Both the position numbers and the translations under genes were made by a program. Below the pieces are notes generated by a model that had not been told where the DNA came from, searched no databases, and worked only from the letters and a program-made list of their open reading frames with translations. Positions 56,120-64,000 of a stretch of 64,000 nucleotides of DNA are shown here, one piece after another. This stretch comes from DASWOJ01 sp964242415 (GTDB lineage Bacteria > Pseudomonadota > Alphaproteobacteria > Acetobacterales > Acetobacteraceae). How positions within the stretch are numbered: position 1 is the first letter of the stretch; each line of letters starts with the position of its first letter. Location of the stretch: assembly GCA_964242415.1 (NCBI GenBank), contig CAXTAT010000006.1, positions 62,001-126,000 of the forward strand, given 5' to 3'.

Positions 56120-56581
56120 ATGGGAATGTTCAGCTTCATCAAGTCGGCCGGGCGGATGCTCGGCCTGGGCCATGACGCCACGCAGGACGAGAGCAAGCCT
56201 GCCCCGCCCACCCCGGACGCCGCCGCGATCAAGACAGAGCTACAGGGCCTGGGCTTCGATGCGCCCGGCATGGACGTGCAGGTGCAGGGCGACACGGTGA
56301 CCCTGGCTGGCACCGCGCCGGATGCGGCGACGCGGGAGAAGATGATCCTGGCCGCCGGCAACATCGCCGGGGTGGCGGGCGTGCAGGATGCGGTCACCAC
56401 GGCCGACCCGGCGCCGGAGCCGAAGCTATATACCGTCGTGCGCGGCGACACCCTGTCCGCCATCGCGCAGAAGGCGATGGGCAATGCGAGCCATTATCCT
56501 GCAATCTTCGAGGCTAACAAGCCGATGCTGAAGGACCCGAACAAGATTTATCCGGGCCAGGTCCTCCGCATTCCCTCCTAA
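56120..56581 (+). CDS. BON and LysM domain protein, KbpA/YgaU-like
   Basis: 153 aa. N-terminal lead MGMFSFIKSAGRMLGLG, a BON domain at about 34-96 (AIKTELQGLGF, VQGDTVTLAGTAPD) and a C-terminal LysM domain at about 103-152 (YTVVRGDTLSAIAQKAMGN ... IYPGQVLRIPS). E. coli KbpA (YgaU) has the same two-domain design and binds potassium. No signal peptide is seen, as in KbpA. The 3' end overlaps the convergent SDR gene by 4 nt. Confidence 0.9.
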   Translation: MGMFSFIKSAGRMLGLGHDATQDESKPAPPTPDAAAIKTELQGLGFDAPGMDVQVQGDTVTLAGTAPDAATREKMILAAGNIAGVAGVQDAVTTADPAPEPKLYTVVRGDTLSAIAQKAMGNASHYPAIFEANKPMLKDPNKIYPGQVLRIPS

Positions 56582-57516
56582 CGGCGCCGCAGCAACGCCA
56601 GCGCCGCGACGCCCGCGACCAGTAGGCCCACCCCGGCGCTCATGGCCATCCGGGACTGGGCGGGTTGCTGGCCGTCGTTCATCGGCTTGAACAGTGCGCC
56701 GCTGGTTCGCGTCTGCTCCGGCGTGCGGCTCAGCCCGATGCCCAGCACCTTGGCCATTATCCAACGGCCCAGCCCCGGCGCGATGGCGTAGGCCACCGGC
56801 GCCAGCTTCGCCAGGGCGCCGACCGAGGTCTTGTCGCGCGGGCGCTGGGCGACGCACACGATGGCGTCAGCGACCGTCTCGGGCTTGTCGGGCGGCGAGG
56901 GGTGCAGTTCGTGGCCGCTGTAGTTGGCGGCATGCTGGACGCCGGGCGTATCGACGAAGCCGGGGTAGATGTCGCAGATGTGGATGTCCGGCTGGTCCTG
57001 CAGCTCGGCCCGCAGGCTTTCGGACAGGCCGCGCAGGCCGAACTTGCTGGCGGTGTAGCTGGCGGCGAACGGCGTGCCCATGAAGGCGCCGAAGCTGATG
57101 ACGTTGATCAGCACGCCCTGGTGCGCGTCCTGGAACAACGGCAGCACCGCGTAGGCGCCGTGCAGGTAGCCCATCAGGTTGGTGCGGATGACCTGGTCGT
57201 GCGCCTCGACCGGGGTGTCGTTGAAGCGACCGACCGCGCCGACGCCGGCGTTGTTGACCCAGACATCCACGCGGCCGTAACGCCGCTCCGCCGCCTGGGC
57301 GAGGGCGCGCATGGCGGAGGGGTCGGTGACGTCGGTCTCGACGTATTGCGCCTGCCCGCCGGCGGCCACGCAGTCCTTGGCCAGCGCCGCCAGCTTGCCG
57401 CCGCGGCGGGAGGCCAGGGTGACGCTGGCGCCCCGGGCCGCGAACGCCAGCGCGGTCGCCCGGCCGATGCCGCTGGATGCCCCGGTGATTACCACGCTCA
57501 TGTCCCGCACTGGCAT
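56578..57516 (-). CDS. SDR-family oxidoreductase with C-terminal membrane helix
   Basis: 312 aa from ATG 57516, with AGGAGG upstream. Cofactor loop ITGASSGIGRATALAFA at the N-terminus, NNAGVGAVG, catalytic Ser in ISFGAFMG and YTASKFGLRG (Tyr-x-x-x-Lys). The C-terminal 25 residues form a hydrophobic segment ending in LLRRR (SAGVGLLVAGVAALALLRRR), which probably anchors the enzyme to the inner membrane, an uncommon addition to this family. Convergent 4-nt overlap with the BON-LysM gene. Substrate unknown. Confidence 0.88.
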   Translation of the reverse strand: MPVRDMSVVITGASSGIGRATALAFAARGASVTLASRRGGKLAALAKDCVAAGGQAQYVETDVTDPSAMRALAQAAERRYGRVDVWVNNAGVGAVGRFNDTPVEAHDQVIRTNLMGYLHGAYAVLPLFQDAHQGVLINVISFGAFMGTPFAASYTASKFGLRGLSESLRAELQDQPDIHICDIYPGFVDTPGVQHAANYSGHELHPSPPDKPETVADAIVCVAQRPRDKTSVGALAKLAPVAYAIAPGLGRWIMAKVLGIGLSRTPEQTRTSGALFKPMNDGQQPAQSRMAMSAGVGLLVAGVAALALLRRR

Positions 57517-57583
57517 ATCGTCCTCCTCAATGGTTTGACCCGAACAGGCCGGGCCGGCATGGGTTCCCGCCGGAGGGACGGAC

Positions 57584-58642
57584 ATGCAGGATGAGGCGGC
57601 GGTGCGTGCGGCGTTTGCGCGGCAGGCTGGGTGGTGCCGCAACCTCGGCTCGCCGCTGACGGCGCTGATCGAGGACTTGGTGGCGGAGCGGCTGGACAGG
57701 GGCACCCCGCTGGGGCGGCGCATCCTGGACTGGCCGGCGCAGCCTGGCGCGGCGGTGGACATGCTGCCGCTGCGCCTGCCGGGTGGGCTGCACGCGCTGG
57801 CCCGGCAGGGGCATCCGGCGTTGGCGCCGCTTTATCCGCCGTACCCCTTGCCGGATGCCGACGCGCTGTGGGCCGCCATGCAGGCCGCGTTGCTCGACCC
57901 GGCGCTGGCGCCCTGGCTGGACAGCGTGCCGCAGACCAACGAGGTCGCCCGCTCGGCCATCCTGATGGCGGGGCTGCTGGTGGTCGCGGCGGAAACCGGG
58001 CTGCCGGTGGCTCTGCATGAACTCGGTGCGAGCGCGGGGCTGAACCTGTTGCTGGACCGTTACGACATCCGGTTGGCCGGGGTGCAGGCCGGGACGCCCG
58101 GCAGCGCCCTGGTGCTGGCGCCGGAGTGGACGGGGCTGCTGCCGCCGGACGCATCGGTGCGGGTCGTGCGGCGCAGCGGCGTGGACCTGCTGCCGCTCCA
58201 TGTCACGCAGGAGGCCGGGCGGGAGCGCCTGCGCGCCTATGTCTGGGCGGACCAGTCGCCGCGGCTGGCCCGGCTGGAGGCGGCGCTTGCCGTGGCGCTG
58301 GCGCAGCCGCCCCGCATCGTCCAGGGGGATGCCGCGCCCTGGACGGAGGCTGCGATCAGCTTGGCGCCGGAACAGGGTGTCGTGCGGGTGCTGATGCATT
58401 CCGTTGCGTTCACCTACTTCCCGGCCGAGACCCAGGCCCGCATCGCCGGGCACATGGCGGCGGCGGGCGGGCGGGCGACCCCGGCCGCGCCGCTGGCCTG
58501 GCTGCGGTTCGAGCCGCCGCCGGGCCATGCGGAGTCGCCGACGCTGTGCTTGCAGCTTTGGCCCGGCGGGGAGGACCGCGTGCTGGGCACCGGCAGCCCG
58601 CATGGGACCTGGATCAAGTGGGCGGGTCAGACGCCTTCGTAG
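57584..58642 (+). CDS. DUF2332-family protein
   Basis: 352 aa. Begins QDEAAVRAAFARQAGWCRN and continues with the DUF2332 hallmarks: SPLTALIEDLVAERLD, LYPPYPLPDADALWAAM, QTNEVARSAILMAGLL, ELGASAGLNLLLDRY and the C-terminal LMHSVAFTYFPAETQARI. The ELGASAGLNL stretch resembles a SAM-binding loop, and the family may be methyltransferase-like, but no activity is established. Its end overlaps the converging Uma2 gene by 29 nt. Confidence 0.88.
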   Translation: MQDEAAVRAAFARQAGWCRNLGSPLTALIEDLVAERLDRGTPLGRRILDWPAQPGAAVDMLPLRLPGGLHALARQGHPALAPLYPPYPLPDADALWAAMQAALLDPALAPWLDSVPQTNEVARSAILMAGLLVVAAETGLPVALHELGASAGLNLLLDRYDIRLAGVQAGTPGSALVLAPEWTGLLPPDASVRVVRRSGVDLLPLHVTQEAGRERLRAYVWADQSPRLARLEAALAVALAQPPRIVQGDAAPWTEAAISLAPEQGVVRVLMHSVAFTYFPAETQARIAGHMAAAGGRATPAAPLAWLRFEPPPGHAESPTLCLQLWPGGEDRVLGTGSPHGTWIKWAGQTPS

Positions 58643-59168
58643 AACTCGGCCAACGGCACCTCGATGCCGATCTCGGGCATCCGCAGCACGTCATCGGTGG
58701 CCAGCATGTGGCCGACCAATCGTCGCCCGCGCGCTCGAACACTGTTGCCACGGCATCGTCCTGTTCGAGCAGGACGTAGCGCATGATCGACGGGGTGGCC
58801 TTGAACTCCCGGTTCTTGATGATGCGGTCCGTCCGTGCCGTGCTGGGGCTGATGACTTCGAACACCACGACGGGATCGAGGACAACCCTGCTCGACCCTG
58901 GTCCGCCGCCGCACGCCACGAAGGCATCTGGATAACGGATGCTGCCTGCGGTCTCAATCTGGAGGTCGCTGGTCAGGACTTCACACGGTGAGCCACGCAG
59001 ACGGTTGCCCAGCGCAATAATGATGTTCCGCTGTATCCTGGAGTGGCTGCGGGTCCCGCCCACCATGGCGATGGGCTGGCTGCCGTCGTATTCCCAGCGC
59101 AGCTCCTGCTGCTCCTCCCAGGCGAGGAACTCCTCCGGCGACATCTCCTGGCGCATGACGACGTCCAT
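58614..59168 (-). pseudogene. Uma2-family gene with a late 1-nt frameshift
   Basis: 184 codons from ATG 59168. Uma2 (PF05685, PD-(D/E)xK-like fold) features are intact to about residue 150: EFLAWEEQQELRWEYDGSQP, IRYPDAFVACGG, VVFEVISPSTARTDRIIKNR. After FERAGDDW the frame turns into Cys/Pro/Arg-rich residues. Reading the other frame from that point restores a normal family end, GHMLATDDVLRMPEIGIEVP then LAEFYEGV, stopping at 58627. One base appears missing near 58717-58720. The active-site half is complete, so a product with an altered tail could still be made. Confidence 0.75.
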
Positions 59169-59235
59169 GCAGACACCCTACCATGCCATCCCATATCCAG
59201 GCAGCATAACCGCCTGCCACGAGGTTGCACGCCCT

Positions 59236-60405
<1,170 letters not shown>

Positions 60406-60417
60406 TCTTGCCTGCTT

Positions 60418-60558
60418 CCCCCTCTCCCTCCGGGAGAGGGCCGGGGTGAGGGGGTCTTGCTTGCGCACTGGGGGTCGCTGGGGCCGGGCTGCTTGGACTG
60501 AAGGGACCGTGCTGCAAGGCCCCCTCACCCCAGCCCTCTCCCGAAGGGGGAGAGGGAG
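60418..60558. repeat. Paired-arm REP/BIME-like element, copy G
   Basis: Left arm ctccgggagagggccggggt then gagggggtcttgc, right arm gcaaggccccctcaccccag then ccctctcccgaaggggg. The two arms are inverted over about 29 bp. Located between the acyl-CoA dehydrogenase and SDR genes. Confidence 0.9.
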
Positions 60559-60758
60559 CCGTGCGGTCTTTGCTGCCAGCGACTGCCCTGCCCCTCGTCA
60601 GTGCTGAACGTGGCGGTGCGGCGCAGGAGGCTGGATGGTCTGCGCCCGCCCTTTCAGGTCGCCACACCGCGAGCGCGTCCTGCGGCGGCGGTGGACAGCA
60701 GGTTGCCAACCTGCGAACCGCGGTCAATCGTGGTGCCGGGCGAAACGGAGACGGACCA

Positions 60759-61514
60759 TTGAGCGACACCTTCGACCTGACGGGCCACGTTGCGGTGGTG
60801 ACCGGCGGCGGGCGCGGCCTGGGCCGGGCGATCGCCGAGGGCCTGCACCGGCACGGCGCGCGGCTGGTGCTGTGCGGCCGGACGGAGGCCACGCTGCTCG
60901 CCGCCGCCGCCGCCATCGGCCCGGACGTGCTGCCGGTGGTGGCCGACGTATCGAAGGAGGCCGACGTGCTGGCCCTGCGCGACGCGGCGCTGGAGCGGTT
61001 CGGCGCGGTGCACGTGCTGGTGAACAACGCCGGGGTGAACCCGATCTATGCCGGCATCGAGCGCACGACGCTGGCCGACTGGCAGCATATCATGGACGTG
61101 AACCTGACCGGCACCTTCTTGTGCTGCAAGCATATCGGCGGGGTGATGGCGGCGGCGGGGCGCGGGTCGGTGATCACGATCAGCAGCGTGGCCGGGCATG
61201 TAGGGCTGCGGCGGTCGGTGCCGTACTGCGCGACCAAGGGCGGGGTGGAGCTGATGACGCGGGGGCTGGCCCTGGATTGGGCGCAGAAAGGGGTGCGGGT
61301 GAACTGCATCGCGCCGGGCTACTTCGAGACGGATCTCACGGCGGGGATGCGGGAGAACGAGGCGATGGCCGGGCGGCTGCTGGCGCAGACGCCGATGGGG
61401 CGGTTCGGCACCGACAGCGACATCGTGGGGGCGGCGGTGTTCCTGGCGGGGCCGGCGAGCCTGTATGTGACGGGGCAGAGCCTGATGGTGGATGGGGGTT
61501 ATACGGCGGGGTAG
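60759..61514 (+). CDS. SDR-family oxidoreductase (3-oxoacyl reductase type)
   Basis: 251 aa from TTG 60759, with GGAG about 8 nt upstream; no ATG precedes the domain in frame. Complete SDR: VTGGGRGLGRAIAEGL near 12-27, NNAGVNPIY, catalytic Ser in SVITISSVAGH, YCATKGGVELM and the end SLMVDGGYTAG. Closest by pattern to FabG-like and gluconate/3-hydroxyacyl dehydrogenases. Follows the acyl-CoA dehydrogenase gene, so a shared acyl-chain degradation role is plausible but unproven. Confidence 0.9.
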   Translation: MSDTFDLTGHVAVVTGGGRGLGRAIAEGLHRHGARLVLCGRTEATLLAAAAAIGPDVLPVVADVSKEADVLALRDAALERFGAVHVLVNNAGVNPIYAGIERTTLADWQHIMDVNLTGTFLCCKHIGGVMAAAGRGSVITISSVAGHVGLRRSVPYCATKGGVELMTRGLALDWAQKGVRVNCIAPGYFETDLTAGMRENEAMAGRLLAQTPMGRFGTDSDIVGAAVFLAGPASLYVTGQSLMVDGGYTAG

Positions 61515-61716
61515 GACGGTTTCCAGTTCGCGGGCTAGATTGGGGCAGTTGCGCCCTCGGTCTGCAGTGCGGGGATGAGGCCGAGCCGCGGCGCTGCCCG
61601 TCCTTATTCCAAGTTCATCGCGTGCCGGAATGGGTTGCAAACCCGGCTGCAGCGTGCCCGACGTTTATGTTGCCAGGAGCGCACGGCCAGCGCGCCGCTG
61701 GTTCAAGGGGACATCG

Positions 61717-62547
61717 ATGTTCCATATGAGTCCTCTCGGAAGCGATCTGTTTTTCGAGACCCTGTGGAGCATCCTTGTCTTCGCGCTGCTGGTCGGCGCC
61801 GCCGCGCTTGGCATCTACTTGCGGCCGCGCCTGCCGGAGGAGCACCGGTCGCGGGAGTCCCTGGAGCTGGTGCGCGTCATCACCGGCATGATCGTGACGT
61901 TCGCCGCCCTGGTGATCGGGCTGCTGGTGTCCTCGGCCAAGACGTCCTACGAGGCGTCCACGCACGAGCTTGCCGCCTATGCCTACGAACTCAGCCGCTT
62001 CGACCAGTGCCTGCGCGATTACGGGCCGGGGACCGAGCCGTTGCGCGGCCTGTTGCGCGGCTACACCGCGGCGATGATCGCCAGCACGTGGCCCGAGGAG
62101 CCGCCGCCCGAGGGGGTGAACCGCACCGAGGTGTCGGCCATGGGCCGCTCGGACGCCTCGCCTACGCTGGGCAGCCTGCTCGACCGCATCGGCCGCGGCC
62201 TGCACGTCCTGCAGGTGGGAAACGGCCTGCCGGCGGCGCTGGCGGCTGATTGCCTGGACGAGTTCCGGACGGTCATGCACCTGCGCGGCACGCTCAACGA
62301 CGACCAGCATAGCGAGGCTTCGACACCGTTCTACATCCTGCTGGTCAGTTGGCTGTTCGTGGTCTTCCTGAGCTTCGGGCTGCTATCGCCCTATAATGGG
62401 CTGGTGTTCGTGGCGATCATGCTGTGCGCGCTGATCCTGACCAGCGCGCTGTTCACGATCCGGGAGCTTGACCAGCCGTATTTCGGCGTTTTCTACATAT
62501 CCAGCGGCGGGATGCGGCATGAGCTGGACTCCATGACCCGACCCTAG
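61717..62547 (+). CDS. DUF4239/bestrophin-like membrane protein
   Basis: 276 aa from ATG 61717, with AAGGGG 7 nt upstream. Two N-terminal helices (about 10-30 and 50-70), a soluble middle region (about 75-205) and two C-terminal helices (about 210-255), the layout of DUF4239 proteins, which are distantly bestrophin-like. The segment VRVITGMIVTFAALVIGLLV and ASTHELAAYAYELSRFD are typical. Ion-channel activity has been suggested only by fold. Stands alone downstream of the SDR gene. Confidence 0.8.
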   Translation: MFHMSPLGSDLFFETLWSILVFALLVGAAALGIYLRPRLPEEHRSRESLELVRVITGMIVTFAALVIGLLVSSAKTSYEASTHELAAYAYELSRFDQCLRDYGPGTEPLRGLLRGYTAAMIASTWPEEPPPEGVNRTEVSAMGRSDASPTLGSLLDRIGRGLHVLQVGNGLPAALAADCLDEFRTVMHLRGTLNDDQHSEASTPFYILLVSWLFVVFLSFGLLSPYNGLVFVAIMLCALILTSALFTIRELDQPYFGVFYISSGGMRHELDSMTRP

Positions 62548-62638
62548 ACGCGATACGGGGCGCAGCAGCCGTCCCGCCATCGGGGGAACCCCCACCGCCG
62601 CGCCGCGCTGTTGCACGCAGCAACGCAGGGGTCCAGCA

Positions 62639-63751
62639 ATGGCAGTCAAAATCCAAGGCAGCAAGGTGCGCTACGCCGTCGTTGGCGCCGGGTGGATCAG
62701 CCAGGCCGCCTTCATGCCCGGCGTCGCGCACACCGGCAACTCCGAGATGACCGCCATCATCACCGGCGACGAGGAGAAGGCGCAGGCCCTGGGCAAGCGC
62801 TACGGCATCACCAACACCTACCACTACGACGCCTACCATGCGGCGCTCAAAAGTGGCCAGTTCGATGCCATCTACATGGCCCTGCCCAACTGGCAGCACC
62901 GCGAGTTCACCATTCCCGCCCTGGAGGCTGGGCTGCACGTCCTGCTGGAAAAGCCGATGGCGACCAGCGAGGACGACTGCCGGGCCATTACCGCCGCCGC
63001 CGAGGCGTCCGGCGCCAAGTTGCTGGTCGCCTACCGCCTGCACTTCGAGGCGGCGACGCTGGAGGCGATCCGCCTGGTCCGCGCCGGTGGGCTGGGCCGC
63101 GCCCGGTTGTTCACATCCACGTTCACGCAGCACGTCGCCAAGACCAATCACCGGGCCAAGCATGGCTTCTGGGCCGGGCCGGTGGCGGACATGGGGCCGT
63201 ATCCGATCAACGCCGTCCGCAACTTGTTCGGCGCGGAGCCGATCGAGGTCATGGCCTGGGGCCTGCGCCATAAGGAGTATGGCTTTGACTTCGACGACTG
63301 CGTGTCGGTCCACCTGCGGTTCCCCGGCGACCGCATCGCGCAGTTCACCGTTGCCTATGGGCTGAACGCGCATAATGACTACCGCGTGGTCGGCACGGAT
63401 GGAGACCTGCTGGTGCAGCCTGGGTTCATGTTCCCGGGACCGTTGAAGCATACCCTGACCCTTGGGAAGACCACGACGGAGCGGACATTCCCGAAGGTGG
63501 ACCAGTTCGGCGGGGAGACCCAGTACTTTTCCGATTGCATCCTGAACGACAGGATTCCGGAGCCGGATGGCGAGGAGGGATTGCTGGACGTGCGCGTGGT
63601 TGCGGCCATCGGGCGGGCGCTGGAGACGGGCCAGCCACAGACGCTGCCGCCTATGGTGCGGGATCGTTATCCGACGCCGGACCAAGCTACTACGTTGTCC
63701 GCCATTACGCCGCCGCCGTTCGTGAACGCGCACGAGCCGTCCGAGGAGTAG
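62639..63751 (+). CDS. Gfo/Idh/MocA-family oxidoreductase
   Basis: 370 aa. N-terminal Rossmann domain with VRYAVVGAGWISQAAFMPGV near residues 10-28, then YDAYHAALKSGQFDAIYMAL and the catalytic EKPMATSEDDC (Glu-Lys-Pro) near 103. The C-terminal beta-sheet domain has GFWAGPVADMGPYPINAVRN, which contains the second active-site region. Oxidises or reduces sugar-like or amino-sugar substrates with NAD(P). Single gene, followed by a REP-like element. Substrate unknown. Confidence 0.92.
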   Translation: MAVKIQGSKVRYAVVGAGWISQAAFMPGVAHTGNSEMTAIITGDEEKAQALGKRYGITNTYHYDAYHAALKSGQFDAIYMALPNWQHREFTIPALEAGLHVLLEKPMATSEDDCRAITAAAEASGAKLLVAYRLHFEAATLEAIRLVRAGGLGRARLFTSTFTQHVAKTNHRAKHGFWAGPVADMGPYPINAVRNLFGAEPIEVMAWGLRHKEYGFDFDDCVSVHLRFPGDRIAQFTVAYGLNAHNDYRVVGTDGDLLVQPGFMFPGPLKHTLTLGKTTTERTFPKVDQFGGETQYFSDCILNDRIPEPDGEEGLLDVRVVAAIGRALETGQPQTLPPMVRDRYPTPDQATTLSAITPPPFVNAHEPSEE

Positions 63752-63790
63752 GCGGCCATCTCTCCGGACAGGGCGGCTGTAGATACCTTC

Positions 63791-63953
63791 TGCTCCCTCT
63801 CCTTGCTTCGGGAGAGGGTTGGGGTAAGGGGGTCTTGTTTGCCCTCATCCCGCGGGAGGTGTCGGCGCTGGTAAAACCGGACCGCTGAAGCTGTCCGGGT
63901 TGCGCCGCAAGACCTCCTCACCCCGGCCCTCTCCCGGAGGGAGAGGGGGAAGG
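63791..63953. repeat. Paired-arm REP/BIME-like element, copy H
   Basis: Left arm tgcttcgggagagggttggg then gtaagggggtcttg, right arm cgcaagacctcctcaccccg then gccctctcccggaggga. It occupies most of the last 249 bases, in which I see no gene. Confidence 0.9.
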
Positions 63954-64000
63954 AAGCGGCGTTTGTTAAGTGCGGCCGTGGTCGCGGTAGTGATGGCCAC

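Overview
The window is GC-rich chromosomal DNA of an alphaproteobacterium, most likely of the family Acetobacteraceae. Three things point there: protein flavour and codon use, the alphaproteobacterial run Suv3-like helicase / S4 protein / 7Fe ferredoxin / CarD, and an IRP-type aconitase near ccmAB. A BciB-type 8-vinyl reductase, an enzyme of (bacterio)chlorophyll synthesis, suggests a phototrophic member or a recent descendant of one. No rRNA, tRNA, CRISPR array, phage or complete insertion sequence was found. The assignment is inference from gene content, not a taxonomic computation.

Layout. 1-3.8 kb: polysaccharide genes (DegT aminotransferase cut by the window edge, CapD/FlaA1-type dehydratase, WecA/WbpL-type sugar-1-phosphate transferase). 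3.8-12 kb: a duplicated-domain secreted protein, a MarR regulator, an M17 aminopeptidase, then helicase, S4 protein, fdxA, carD, and a Bax-inhibitor-1 protein behind a strong terminator. 12-18 kb: YbbP/YbbA-type ABC pair divergent from a TesA-like esterase, then ThpR, a CobB sirtuin and a UDG-like protein. 18-22 kb: a secreted phosphoesterase with a PEP-CTERM protein, and an amino-acid-type binding protein. 22-29.3 kb (minus strand): PurD-like ATP-grasp enzyme, methyltransferase, peptide-type binding protein and two permeases, followed by a hydroxyacyl-CoA dehydrogenase. 29.4-32.1 kb: a TauABC-like transporter. 32.3-38.6 kb: aconitase, a GDSL esterase with DUF4214 repeats, ccmA and ccmB. 38.7-46 kb: BciB-like reductase, a zinc-peptidase-family protein with an altered active site, an SDR, a CPA2 antiporter, a YafJ-like amidotransferase and a VOC protein. 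46-53.6 kb: PAP2 phosphatase, a lipoprotein, a degenerate ExeA-like membrane protein, a molybdopterin oxidoreductase, an S10 carboxypeptidase, an inositol-phosphatase-family protein and a small lipoprotein. 53.7-64 kb: NdvA-like exporter, BON-LysM protein, SDRs, a DUF2332 protein, a Uma2 protein, an acyl-CoA dehydrogenase, a DUF4239 membrane protein and a Gfo/Idh/MocA oxidoreductase.

Two repeat families stand out. One is a paired-arm, REP/BIME-like element of about 135-165 bp present nine times. In one place it supplies the last codons and stop of a methyltransferase and sits directly against the signal peptide of the next gene. The other is an 'attgcgagcc...caatccagg' palindromic family present four times. 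There are several decayed genes: an EamA transporter tail, a truncated Uma2 gene, a Uma2 gene with a late frameshift, and a 1-nt lesion in a 12-bp tandem repeat at the start of the first aminotransferase gene. The best candidate for an undescribed system is the ATP-grasp / methyltransferase / ATPase-less peptide transporter operon at 23.3-29.3 kb.
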